Assembly (NCBI GenBank): GCA_015056365.1
Contig: SVGM01000007.1
Span: 62,001 to 126,000, forward strand
Length of the DNA stretch: 64,000 nucleotides
Source of the DNA: Clostridiales bacterium
Lineage (GTDB): Bacteria > Bacillota > Clostridia > Christensenellales > Aristaeellaceae
Reading direction: 5' to 3'
Positions within the stretch are counted from its first letter, which is position 1; each line of letters starts with the position of its first letter. Position numbers and translations under genes: made by a program. Shown piece by piece: positions 35,354 through 45,300 of the stretch. The notes below the pieces were generated by a model. It had not been told where the DNA came from. It did no database searches and was given only the letters and a program-made list of their open reading frames with translations.

Positions 35354-36048
35354 ATCTGTTTCAGCCACAGATCCAGCAGGTTTCCCTGTGGGCGATGCTG
35401 GGCGCCGGCCTGATGGCCTTTGTCAGCCCCTGCGTGCTGCCCATGCTGCCGGTGTACGCCCTGTACCTGATGGGCGGCACCGAGGACGCGCAAAAGCCCT
35501 CGGCAGCCACTTTGATCAAGCGCTGCCTCGGGCTGACGCTGGGCTTCATGCTGCTGTACGTTTTGATGGGCGCGGGCGCAGGCTTGCTTGGCAGCGCCCT
35601 GAAAAACGCCGACCGGGGAACCCTGAACATCATCTCCGGCGCGCTGATGATTCTCTTCGGCCTGCGGATGCTTGAGATTTTCCGTCTGCCGGCGCTTCAT
35701 CTTCCCGCCGGCCTGAGCCTGCAAGGCCGCCGCATGAACGGTTTCTTCGGGTCGTTCCTCTTTGGACTGGTGATGGCCATCTCCTTCACCTCCTGCCTGA
35801 CCCCCCTGCTGGCCAACGCGCTGGTGATGGCCGCCTCTCAGGACGGCGCCACCATGTGGACAGGCGTTGCTCATCTGGCCGTCTTCTCGCTGGGGTTATG
35901 CATCCCTATGCTGGCCTGCATGCTGCTGTACCAGTGGCTCAAGGGCATGATCGGCTGGCTGCGCACCCATCAGCAGCTCATCCGCCGGATCGGCGGCGGC
36001 CTGATGATCCTTTACGGCCTGTACCTGATCCTCAGCGCCCTGCTGTAA
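35350..36048 (+). CDS. CcdA/DsbD-type thiol-disulfide electron carrier
   Basis: The 232-residue membrane protein has about six hydrophobic segments. The redox cysteines are in the family positions: Cys28 in FVSPCVLPMLPVY of the first helix and Cys149 in FTSCLTPLLAN of the fourth. CcdA proteins carry electrons from cytoplasmic thioredoxin to an outward-facing partner, here the thioredoxin-like lipoprotein whose gene overlaps by 4 bp. A GGAGGT ribosome site lies inside the upstream gene, 6 nt before the ATG. A strong terminator lies 20 bp downstream. Confidence 0.92.
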   Translation: MNLFQPQIQQVSLWAMLGAGLMAFVSPCVLPMLPVYALYLMGGTEDAQKPSAATLIKRCLGLTLGFMLLYVLMGAGAGLLGSALKNADRGTLNIISGALMILFGLRMLEIFRLPALHLPAGLSLQGRRMNGFFGSFLFGLVMAISFTSCLTPLLANALVMAASQDGATMWTGVAHLAVFSLGLCIPMLACMLLYQWLKGMIGWLRTHQQLIRRIGGGLMILYGLYLILSALL

Positions 36049-36067
36049 TTCCGCTTTCGTTCCCCTC

Positions 36068-36103
36068 CGCCTTCTGATGCCCAATTCATCAGAAGGCGTT
36101 TTT
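36068..36103 (+). terminator. Terminator of the thioredoxin-like/CcdA operon
   Basis: CGCCTTCTGATG and CATCAGAAGGCG form a 12-bp perfect stem with a 7-nt loop, followed by five T. Confidence 0.92.
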
Positions 36104-36135
36104 CATGAGCGCACAGCACGCCCAGCCAAAACCAA

Positions 36136-36177
36136 ACAGCCCGCCAGTGCTTTCGCTTCAAGGCACCGGCGGGCTGT
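36136..36177. terminator. Terminator of the minus-strand leucine-rich-repeat gene
   Basis: ACAGCCCGCC and GGCGGGCTGT pair over 10 bp with an inner GTGC/GCAC extension. On the minus strand it is followed by TTTGGTTTT, and on the plus strand by TCTTTTTT, so it can act both ways. It starts 17 bp after the stop at 36194. Confidence 0.82.
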
Positions 36178-36193
36178 TCTTTTTTCAGATCAA

Positions 36194-39100
36194 TCAGTGG
36201 AATTCAAGGTACTGGTTGGCCAGGTCGCGGAAGGACATCAAATCGTTGTACTCGTCCAAACCGGTGCTCACCACATCCTTGACATTGCAGATGTTCTGGA
36301 AGGTCTGCACACCGGAGTCTCCTGCCACCACGTTGATCAGATACTCAAGGTTAGAGCGGAACATGGGCTCAAGCAGCTCGCTGCTCAGGCCAAGAGCGTC
36401 CTCGGCACAGCCGATCAGCTCGTCGTATGCCACCTCCAGCGCCGCATCAAGCTCCTGCTTGCCCAGTTCGATGAGCGTACGGCAGGCGTTGAGGGTTTCC
36501 TTGGCAGAGGGCACATAGGTCACGATGCCAAGGTTCTCCCGTTTGTTTGTCACGGGGTCGATTCTGTACAGCGTTCCGGTGAAATAGGTGCTGCCCGGCA
36601 TGATGCTGCCCGTTTCAAGGTCCTTGAGCTTCATGCCGAACGCTCCGCCGGGCTCCAGGGAATAGCGCTGGTTGTTGTAGGTAAAGGTGCCGCCAGTGAA
36701 CGTGCTGAAGCAGATGGCGAACGTGCCTGCCTTGTAGTCCGAATAACGCACGGAATGGTTGGTATGCAGCAGGTACGCCATGCCATAGTCCGCCACATCG
36801 TCAGCGGTAACCACTGCGCCGGTGGCGGTGGCGAGGATCACCTGACTGTCCAGCGCCTCTGCCGCGTCTGAAATATCCAGTTCCTTCTGGTTGCTTTCCA
36901 GCATCCGGTCGTAGTAGTAGTCGCTGTCCACCTTGCCTGTGTCGGTGCGTTTGGGCAGGCGTTTGTTGACCATCTCAGGAAGCGACCGCAGGTCGTAGTT
37001 GCCGTTGCGATCCGCCTTGAACCCAAGGGCTTCCAGCTCGTCATGGAGCGCATTGAGCGACACATAGTCCACAACCGAGGCGTTGAGCTGCTTGGCAACG
37101 TAGGTGGATTTGGCGTTCCAGGTCGGGTTCAGCTGCCCGCCGCTATAGACATAGAGTGCGGAGGGATACACCAACGTTCCGATGTAGTTTCCGGAGAAGT
37201 CGCTCTTTGCGTCGTTCATCTTGATGAGGATGCTGTTGCTGTTCAGGTGCAAGGTGCCCTCAAAATGGAAGCCACTGCCCTTGACTGTCACCGAACCGTA
37301 CATGCCGATCTTGATGGTGCTGTTTTGCGGTAGCAGGATGCGGTGGGAGCGGTCGGACTTGAAGAGGAAATCCAGTGAAACAAGGATGCTGCCGCCGCTT
37401 TGCAGGCCCAGTTGACCATCCTTCTCCACGGTGAGATGGGTGCACTGGATGGTTTTGCAGCTGCCGGTCAGCTGTCCCTTGATCAGCAGGGTACCGTCCA
37501 CCGTAAGGCTCCCGTTTGCGGCGAAGCTGAGCGAACCGTTTTCCTTGATGGTCAGGCTGTCGCACCGCATCGAAGTCACGCCGCTGAGGCTGCCCTCAAT
37601 CACGGCGCTGCCGCCGTCCTCGGCCAGCTTCAGACTGCTGCCTTGGGTCATGGTAATGGAACCGGTATCCTCCACCACCAGCGAGCTGCAAACGATGCTG
37701 CCGCAGCGAAGGTTCGCGCTCACCCGCAACTCGCCCGTGACCACCAGCGTGGCGTCGCCGAAATCAGCGTCCCGCAGGATGCGCAGATTGTTGTTGATGT
37801 TCAGCTGCTTGTAGTCCAGCACCAGCGTGCCGTATCCGGGATCGTTGTGATAATAGCCCGCGCCAAAGAGAGGATCCTTCCAGCGCAGGGAGATGTCCGG
37901 CAGAGGGATGACCACATTTTCGCCGGAGAAGGCGCACCGGGCGCTGTTCATCGTCAGGGTACCGCTGGTGCTGCCGGTGAGGACCACATCCTCCAGACAG
38001 CCGGAGGCATGCTGGCCCCACTCCTCCACAAAGGGACAGGCAGCGGGCGCCGCGGTGGGCGTAGCTGTCGGCTTCGGCGTGGGGGTAGGCGTAGCGGGTG
38101 GCGTGGGGGTCACCGCAGGAGCGCCTGTCGTTCCGGGCACAGCTGTGGGCGCAGGCGTTGCTTCCGGCACATACGCCGGCACCGCCAGCTGGGTCTCCAC
38201 CCGTTCGCCGGACAGATCCTCCACCCATACGTCCCATACGGAGTCCACCGTCAGCGCCTCCACCTCAAAGCGGAAGATCTTCTTGGCGGAGCTCGCCTCG
38301 TCAGGGCGCGTGGTGCTCTGCGCCACGTCGCCCCATGCAACGCCCGCGCTGACGGCGTCGCCGGTGGTGACCAGGGAGAGGATGCGCTTGCCGTCCTGGG
38401 TCTTATAGTACGGGGTCAGCGTAAGCTGGGTCTTATACTGGGTCGTGCCCACATCGCTGACGCGCACGTAGCCCTGCTTTGTTCCATAGTTGTAGGATAC
38501 GAGATAGAAGTCGCCTTCCTGTCCCAGTACGCTCAGCGAGCTGAGCCGGTCCAGATAACCGCTGAGCGAGCTCGCGTCGGGCAGGGCGAACAGGTCGATC
38601 ACTGTGCTTTGCGGCCAGCCGCTCCACGGGATAAAGTCCTCAACGGTGAGGGAACGGGAGCCTTCGCCCTGAGAGTAGCCCATGCCGAAGGGCATCACCA
38701 GCACGGTATAGTTGCCCTGCTGGGACAGCAGCTCTGCTTCGATATCGTAAGACAGGGTCTCTGCACCAAGGCGTGCTTCCAGATCGCTGCCGTCAGGCTG
38801 GATCAGGTGCAGGGCATAGCCATCTGCGTTTTCCACAGCGTTCCAGCTAACGGTCACAGGCGTACCGGTCTGAACGGAGATGGAATACTTGTTGCCGTTG
38901 AGGGCGACGGTGGGCGCAGGCAGCGTCTGGGATGCGCTGACCGTAAGGATCTGTTCAGGGCAGGCCTCCGACCATACGCCGCTCTTGCAGCCACGGAACG
39001 CCACGCGGCGCTCGCCGGCCATGGTAAACGAGCGGCTGAAGGTGACGGTGCCGTCGTTACCCACCAGGCGCGTATCGTAGCCCACGCCGTCCACCAGAAG

Positions 39101-42100
39101 CTGTACCTCGGTCACGTCCGGCGCGGTGACCACGAAGGTCACCTCCTGGCAGGTCAGCACCTCATTGGAGGACATGGTGAAGGCCTCCACCGCCGGCAAG
39201 TCTGCGGCAATGGTGAACTCCGTATACGTTTTCAAAGTGGTACCGTCCCGGTAGGCCTTCAGCGTAAAGCGGTAGCTGAAACCCCGCGGCAGGGTAAGGG
39301 TAACGTAGCCGTCGCCGGATGCGACGGTGGTGTAGCGCACAGAGGTTGTGCCGCCGCCTTTGATCTGCGCCACACTCCAGCTGTAGTTTGCTGTCTCCTG
39401 GGTGTTCCACCGGATGGTGACGGTATCGGAAAGAAGAACGTCGCCATTGTCCGGAGCATAGATGACCGGCGCGGCAAGGGCAGGCAGGGTCTCGCCTTCA
39501 GAGAGGGCGTAGGCACGGAAGACGGGGCTCTGCACAGAGGCGCTGCTGTGGTGGAATATGTCACTCTCAGGCCAGAAGGTATACCCGGCAAGGGCATACT
39601 CCACCGTATGCCACCCTTCCCCGTCGCACTCGTAGGTCCAGCAGCCGTTTTTGTCCGTATAGATCGTCCATGCGTCATCAGCGGTATGGTAATGGGTCAC
39701 TGCGACGCCTTCCAGCGGCTCGCCGTCCGCAGAAAGGACCGTACCGCTCAAGTAGCTGTCCAGGTTGACGTCGTCTGTTTCGTTCTCTTCATCCTCCGTA
39801 TATCGTGGCTTGTAGCCCGCAGATTTCAGGGATGCATCGGTCACACTGCCGGGGGTGCAGTAGATGGGCGCACCGGCAGGGAAGGCGTTGGCGCCGATGA
39901 ACGAAACATTGTCGTGCAGATAAAATGCCGTGTCGGCATCCAGTTCATAGAACACTTTTGCTTTCAGCTGGGGCACAAGTTCCGGCAGATGGATCTCCGT
40001 ATCGTCTCCCGTATAGGCGTTCAGGATGATCTCGCCGTTGGATCTGGACAGAAGGAAATCTTCGTAGCCATAGAACACAAAGGGCACGGAAATCGTTTCC
40101 ACAACGGCGCTTCCGGGGCTGACCACTGGCAGCACAGCAGAGGAACCAGAGTAGGTGATCAGGTTTCGCGGCAGCTGTACCTGCTCAAGCTTCGTGCAGC
40201 CGGAGAAAACGCCGTACTTCACTGTGGTGAGGCTGGAGGGCAGCAGCACTTCCTCCAGGGCAGTGCAGTCCCTGAAAGCATAGTCATGGATGGTGGTCAC
40301 GGTCTGAGGCAGGGCGATGCTGGTCATCGTGGTATTGCCTGCAAACACGCCCGCACCGATCTCGGTAACGCCCCAGGGGACCTCCACCTTCGCCTCATTC
40401 CCCAGATAGCTGATCAGCTGGATGGTGGTGGTATTCGGCAGCCGCTTGTAGCGGAAGTCCAGTTCGCCCGGAGAGGTGAACGTATAGTCATTTTTCGCCA
40501 GCTGCTGTGCCGTGGCGGAGGATTTTTCGCAGATTAGCAGCGCATCGGTGTAGAAGGCATCCTTGCCGATAGACCTAATCCCGGGCGGCAGCTCGAATTC
40601 GCCAATCCGCGCATACCAGAAGGCGGTGGAGGCGATGGTGGTCACCGACGCGGGCAGGGTGATCCTGTCCATGGTGCAGTGGAAGGCGACTTTGCCGATA
40701 TAGAGCAGGCCTTCCTCCGCCGTAAAAGAGGAGAGCTTCCAAGCGTAATCGAAAGCGTTGTCATAGAGATACTGCACGCTTTTCGGCAGGGAAATGCCAG
40801 TAACATGATTGGGGATGGCGTAGCCGTCCACCGCCTGGATGCCCTCCGGCAGGGCGATGACGGCATCCGCTCCGGTGTATTTGTCCAGCGTCAGAAGATC
40901 GCTGCTGTTGTGATAGAGCAGGTAGTCCGGTTGACCTTCTACCGTGAAGGTATAGCCTGCATCGGAGAGGGTATGCGCCGTGGTGCTGCCGGGCGTGCAC
41001 TGCAGCACTTCTGTTCTGTTGCTATAATACGCCGGGTGAATTCCCCGTCCCACAAAGGTAATGTGATCCGGCAGGATCAGCGGCGACAGGTAGTTGCAGC
41101 CACCGAGGGCACTGCTTTCGATGGAGGTAAGGGTATTGGGCAGGTGGATGGAGCGCAGAGAGGAGCACATTTCAAACGCGCGGTAGGGAAGGCTGGTCAC
41201 GCCATCCGGGATCGTGATCTCCGCCAGCTGATAGCAGTACAGGAAAGCGCCGTCACCGATGGTTTCCAGGGTGGAGGGCAGCTGTACGAAGACCAGCTGA
41301 TCCGCGGCCATGAAGGCGTAGGGTTCTATGTGAATGATTCCCTCCGGCAGCACCGCGTGGGTGATCTCCGAGATAGAGAAAGCATACGTGCCCACGGCGA
41401 CCACTGCTTCGCCCTCCGGCGACATAGCCGGAATCGTGATCCGCCGCTCGGTGCCGGTGTAGTCGGTGACGGTGCAGGTGCCGTCGCCGTTGCTGGCAAA
41501 GACAAACGCATCCGCAGGCGTTGCAGGGATCGTCTCTGAGCGGTAGTTGACGGTTGCGCCGGCGCATACGCCCAGATTGGTCCCGGTCAGCTCCAGCCAG
41601 GCAGGCGCATCGATGCTCTGCACCCCCTCGCAGCCCGTAAAGGCCGCTTCGCTCACGCTGGTGACCTTCAGGCCGTCAGCGGTGTCCGGGATATACAGCG
41701 TCGTGGGGATCTCGCCGGTATCGCGGGGGAAAAGCAGCTGGGCTTCGCTGCCCATCAGGCGGTAATAGAAGCCGTTCACCAGCGCCAGTTCCTCTTCCGG
41801 CACGCAAACAACGCCCGCTGGCACGTTATCGGGAATCCGGCCCAGCACATACTTTACATCGTCATACACGCTGGGATCCACCGCCGCGTCCGCGCCGTTC
41901 AGGTACAGGTAGGTAGCGCCGGTGCCGGCCAAGGCATCCGCGCCGATGGTCGCCATTTCTTCGCAAACCTCCAGCGCGTAAACCTTCGTGTTCTGGAAAG
42001 CACGCTGGCCTATGGCGGTCACCTGCCAGGGGATCTGCACCAGACCGCCGAGCGCAGAAACGCCCAGAAATGCTTCGTCTTCAATGACAAGCAGATCTCC

Positions 42101-42190
42101 GGGCAGCGACACAGCGGCGCTTGCGGGCAGCGGCAGCAGGCTGGTCAACAGCACGACCGCCAGCAGCAAAGAACCTATACGTTTTTTCAC
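36194..42190 (-). CDS. Large BspA-type leucine-rich-repeat secreted protein with beta-helix-like C-terminal part (1998 aa)
   Basis: The start is GTG at 42190, chosen because AAAAGGAG lies 10 nt upstream and a signal peptide follows (KKRIGSLLLAVVLLTSLLPL, then PASAA). About residues 30-800 are BspA/LRR_5 repeats with phrases such as IGDGAFLYCYQLAEITIPDG. Then come a carboxypeptidase-regulatory-like module (GTVLSADGEPLEGVAVT), Fn3/Ig-like segments, an SH3-like stretch (KQGYVRVSDVG), a Pro/Thr-rich linker (about 1343-1387), and a C-terminal part with repeated short beta strands that look like a parallel beta-helix (about 1430-1640) followed by a helical end. No LPXTG or membrane anchor is visible. 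A surface-binding role is family-based inference. It follows a second BspA protein in the same direction. Confidence 0.88.
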   Translation of the reverse strand: MKKRIGSLLLAVVLLTSLLPLPASAAVSLPGDLLVIEDEAFLGVSALGGLVQIPWQVTAIGQRAFQNTKVYALEVCEEMATIGADALAGTGATYLYLNGADAAVDPSVYDDVKYVLGRIPDNVPAGVVCVPEEELALVNGFYYRLMGSEAQLLFPRDTGEIPTTLYIPDTADGLKVTSVSEAAFTGCEGVQSIDAPAWLELTGTNLGVCAGATVNYRSETIPATPADAFVFASNGDGTCTVTDYTGTERRITIPAMSPEGEAVVAVGTYAFSISEITHAVLPEGIIHIEPYAFMAADQLVFVQLPSTLETIGDGAFLYCYQLAEITIPDGVTSLPYRAFEMCSSLRSIHLPNTLTSIESSALGGCNYLSPLILPDHITFVGRGIHPAYYSNRTEVLQCTPGSTTAHTLSDAGYTFTVEGQPDYLLYHNSSDLLTLDKYTGADAVIALPEGIQAVDGYAIPNHVTGISLPKSVQYLYDNAFDYAWKLSSFTAEEGLLYIGKVAFHCTMDRITLPASVTTIASTAFWYARIGEFELPPGIRSIGKDAFYTDALLICEKSSATAQQLAKNDYTFTSPGELDFRYKRLPNTTTIQLISYLGNEAKVEVPWGVTEIGAGVFAGNTTMTSIALPQTVTTIHDYAFRDCTALEEVLLPSSLTTVKYGVFSGCTKLEQVQLPRNLITYSGSSAVLPVVSPGSAVVETISVPFVFYGYEDFLLSRSNGEIILNAYTGDDTEIHLPELVPQLKAKVFYELDADTAFYLHDNVSFIGANAFPAGAPIYCTPGSVTDASLKSAGYKPRYTEDEENETDDVNLDSYLSGTVLSADGEPLEGVAVTHYHTADDAWTIYTDKNGCWTYECDGEGWHTVEYALAGYTFWPESDIFHHSSASVQSPVFRAYALSEGETLPALAAPVIYAPDNGDVLLSDTVTIRWNTQETANYSWSVAQIKGGGTTSVRYTTVASGDGYVTLTLPRGFSYRFTLKAYRDGTTLKTYTEFTIAADLPAVEAFTMSSNEVLTCQEVTFVVTAPDVTEVQLLVDGVGYDTRLVGNDGTVTFSRSFTMAGERRVAFRGCKSGVWSEACPEQILTVSASQTLPAPTVALNGNKYSISVQTGTPVTVSWNAVENADGYALHLIQPDGSDLEARLGAETLSYDIEAELLSQQGNYTVLVMPFGMGYSQGEGSRSLTVEDFIPWSGWPQSTVIDLFALPDASSLSGYLDRLSSLSVLGQEGDFYLVSYNYGTKQGYVRVSDVGTTQYKTQLTLTPYYKTQDGKRILSLVTTGDAVSAGVAWGDVAQSTTRPDEASSAKKIFRFEVEALTVDSVWDVWVEDLSGERVETQLAVPAYVPEATPAPTAVPGTTGAPAVTPTPPATPTPTPKPTATPTAAPAACPFVEEWGQHASGCLEDVVLTGSTSGTLTMNSARCAFSGENVVIPLPDISLRWKDPLFGAGYYHNDPGYGTLVLDYKQLNINNNLRILRDADFGDATLVVTGELRVSANLRCGSIVCSSLVVEDTGSITMTQGSSLKLAEDGGSAVIEGSLSGVTSMRCDSLTIKENGSLSFAANGSLTVDGTLLIKGQLTGSCKTIQCTHLTVEKDGQLGLQSGGSILVSLDFLFKSDRSHRILLPQNSTIKIGMYGSVTVKGSGFHFEGTLHLNSNSILIKMNDAKSDFSGNYIGTLVYPSALYVYSGGQLNPTWNAKSTYVAKQLNASVVDYVSLNALHDELEALGFKADRNGNYDLRSLPEMVNKRLPKRTDTGKVDSDYYYDRMLESNQKELDISDAAEALDSQVILATATGAVVTADDVADYGMAYLLHTNHSVRYSDYKAGTFAICFSTFTGGTFTYNNQRYSLEPGGAFGMKLKDLETGSIMPGSTYFTGTLYRIDPVTNKRENLGIVTYVPSAKETLNACRTLIELGKQELDAALEVAYDELIGCAEDALGLSSELLEPMFRSNLEYLINVVAGDSGVQTFQNICNVKDVVSTGLDEYNDLMSFRDLANQYLEFH

Positions 42191-42335
42191 GGTATCACGA
42201 CTCCTTTTCGGAGGTTGTATGCAGCCACAGTATAACACGTCGGCGAGCCGACGGCAAGGCATCGCCCGGGATCCGCGCGTTTCGGCGTGGCCGCACAGAC
42301 GGCCGTCCTCTGCCCTTTTCTTTCCGGGCAATCGA

Positions 42336-42369
42336 AAAGCCCCTCCGGCAGACGCCGAAGAGGGGCTTT
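42336..42369 (-). terminator. Terminator between the two leucine-rich-repeat genes
   Basis: AAAGCCCCTC and GAGGGGCTTT form a 10-bp stem; on the minus strand it runs into TTTTCG. It begins 6 bp after the stop of the 1715-residue protein, so the two large genes are probably separate transcripts. Confidence 0.82.
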
Positions 42370-42375
42370 GGTTGT

Positions 42376-45300
42376 TTACGGGTCAAGTCCCACCCAGTCA
42401 ATGCCGTGGTCCAACGCATACTGATGAGCTGCGCTGCCGGACGGCGCAGCAATAACCAGTCCGGACGGACATCCTTCAAAGGCGTCGTCTGCGATGTTGG
42501 TGACGCTGGCCGGGATGTCGATACGGATCAGATTGGGGCTGCCCGCAAAGGCGAGGGGACCGATCTGACGGCAGCCGTCACGGATGACCACTTCCCGGGC
42601 CGCTGTGCCTGCAAAGGCCTCAGCCTGAATGTCCATAAGGCCGTAGGGCAGCTTCAGCGCAATGCGCTCTTCCACCGCCACGTTAAAGGAGGCCTTTTTG
42701 CCGGTATAGCGCTCGGTGACGGTGATGGTCGCCGTACCGGGGCCTGCGGCCAGAATTCTGCCGTCGCCCTGGGGTACGGCCACGGCCGTATTGGAGGAGG
42801 TAAGATCATAGGTGTCGGCAAGGTTATCCCATTCCGCCCAGTCGATGGTCAGGATGACCGTGGGCTCGTAGATATCGCCCACAGCCAGCGCACGGGAGGG
42901 CGCCTCGGCGCTGATGCTGTTGATCTCCTCATAGGTGATCAGAAGGATCTCCTGGGAGAAGCCGTGGTTCCAGGTTTCTACAAGATACCTTCTCGCGCCA
43001 AGTTCAAAGGGGGACGCCAGGTACTCAATATAGCCGTTTTCTGCCCTGTAGTACATTCCTCCGTTCACCACGAAGTTGGGGTTGCCGTTCTGGGGCTGCA
43101 TCTCCAGAATCGGCACGTTCCAGTCCTTGCTCTCGTACTTCACCAGAAGGACTCTGGGCAGTCTGAAGCTCTCCAGCGGCGGATACACGCCCACCTGAAG
43201 GCGAACCGGTGTCACATCCGGGCGCTCGGCGATGGAGATGGTCAGCGTGGCCGTGCCCACCGCCCGCATTTGCGCAGCGGCTCCCGAAATCGTGACTACA
43301 CTCGGATTGGAGCTGGTGCACTGGAAGGTGTAGGTGGTATTGGGCGGCAGCACGGAAACGGCAATGCCGTCCATCCAGTCATAGCTGACTCCTGCGTCGA
43401 ATTCCTTCCGCACTTCTTCATTCATACCCCAGTAAGTGATCTTCACCTGGTTTTCCAGCGTACCGTCGCTGATATAACGCACAGCCACCCCTTGTTCCTT
43501 TGCCCACTGGGCGGCGTAGCTGTTGCGGTAGCAGTATACACTGGACAGCTCGCTGCCGAACGCGCCGTCGGCGATCTCCGTCAGCTGTTCAGGCAGCACC
43601 ACGGTGGTCAGGAACTCACCGTCCACGATCACGTGGGGAATGCTGGTAACGGTGGAGGGGATGGTCAGGGAGGTGAGGTTGTGGCAGTGACGGAAAGCGT
43701 TTTCGCCGATGGTTTCCAGGCCTTCCGGCAGCTGGAGCATCGCGATATTGCAGGCCCAGAAGGCTTCCGAACCGATGGATCGGAGCGTGCTGGGCAGCGA
43801 AACATGGCTCAGCTGATTGCCGCCGTGGAAGAACGCTTCATCGCCGATAGCGGTGTACCCTTCGGGAATGGTGATGCTGGTGATGCGGCTTTCACCTTGA
43901 TAATAATGTCCGTATGTCCACCAGGCTTCATCCGCAATGCCCACTGCGCCCTGGGGCAGGGTAATAACCGTATCCTCTCCCCGGTAGCCGGCAACCAGCA
44001 GATCGCCGTTTTCATCGTATGCATAGCGCCAGTCGGGGTCAGCAGGGTCGCAGAAGCTGTATCGCTCATAGCAGGCGATCAGATTGTAGGCTGTTTCGCT
44101 GCCCTTGGTGCAGAACACCGTGGTCGCTGCCTGGGCTTCAAAGGGATAGGTATCAAAGTTTACATGGTCCGGCAGGTGCACTTCCTCCAGGGCAGGCCAC
44201 AGGAAAGCGTTGTCGCCGATCCTGGTCACGCTCTCAGGCACATCCACACGAACGATGGATCGGTACCCGGGGGTCCATTCACTCATCATGCGACCGATGC
44301 GCTGGATTCCGTCGGGGATCACCAGATGCGTATCGCTGCCCGTGTATCCCTGCAGCGTCAGCGAGCCGTCCTTCTCCTGCTTCACGATCCAGTCAGGGTC
44401 GGCAGGGTCGCAAAAGACAAAGGCTTTGCCCAGAGAAAGCAGCGTATCGAAGGTGACGCTGTCCTTGGAAACATAGAACACGCCGCTTGAGTACCAGTCA
44501 TCCCAAGCCATGGCTTCTGCATGGGCGGTGGTGATGTTGTCCGGCAGATGGGTCTCAATGGAGCTGTCCAGGGAATGGTATCCCAGGGAGGTAATGGTTT
44601 CGGGGAAGATCACCTTCTTGAGCGTAGTGCTGGCGCTGCTGAAGGCATACGCGGCGATGCCCACATATTCATCCGAAAGGGTGATCTCGGTTTCCGTGCC
44701 CAGGTAGCCGCCAAAGAGCAGGCCGCCGTTTTCATCATAGCGCCATCTCCACTCCGGATCCGCCGGATCGCACAGGCGGTAGCCAGTGTTTTCCGCGCTG
44801 ACGTTGTAGGCGGTAACGCTGCCCTTTTTGCAGTAGATCCGGCAGCTGTCGTAGAAGGGATAGGTGTCCACTGTGGTGATGTTGTCCGGCAGATAGATCT
44901 CGTCCAGGGAGCACAGGAAGCAGTTGCTTCCCAGCGTGGTCAGGCTGTCGGGCAGGGTAACGCTCTTGAGGTTGTTACAGCTGTTGAAGGCAGTGCTGCC
45001 GATGGAAAGCAGCGTGGAGGGGAAGTTGATCCTGCTCAGAGCGGAGCACCGATAGAAGGCATGATTCTGAATCTCGGTCAGTCCTTCCGGCAGCACGATC
45101 TCCTCCAGGGCGGCGTTCTCATAAAACGCCTTGGAACCGATGGCGACGATGCCCTCCGGCACTGTGACCTTCGCCGCCGTGCCGTAATAAGCGCTGAGGA
45201 TCAGCCCGGTCTTGTCCGAGGTGTAGCACAGGCCGAAATCCGGCTCGGCAGGATCGACGAATCCTTTGGAATAGATAGAGGTGGTGAGGTTCTGTGCGGT

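Noticed and set aside
37400-40537. A 1,045-codon plus-strand frame within the 1998-residue leucine-rich-repeat gene.
   Set aside because: It is antisense to a gene with signal peptide, ribosome site and clear domains, and its translation has no recognisable domain.
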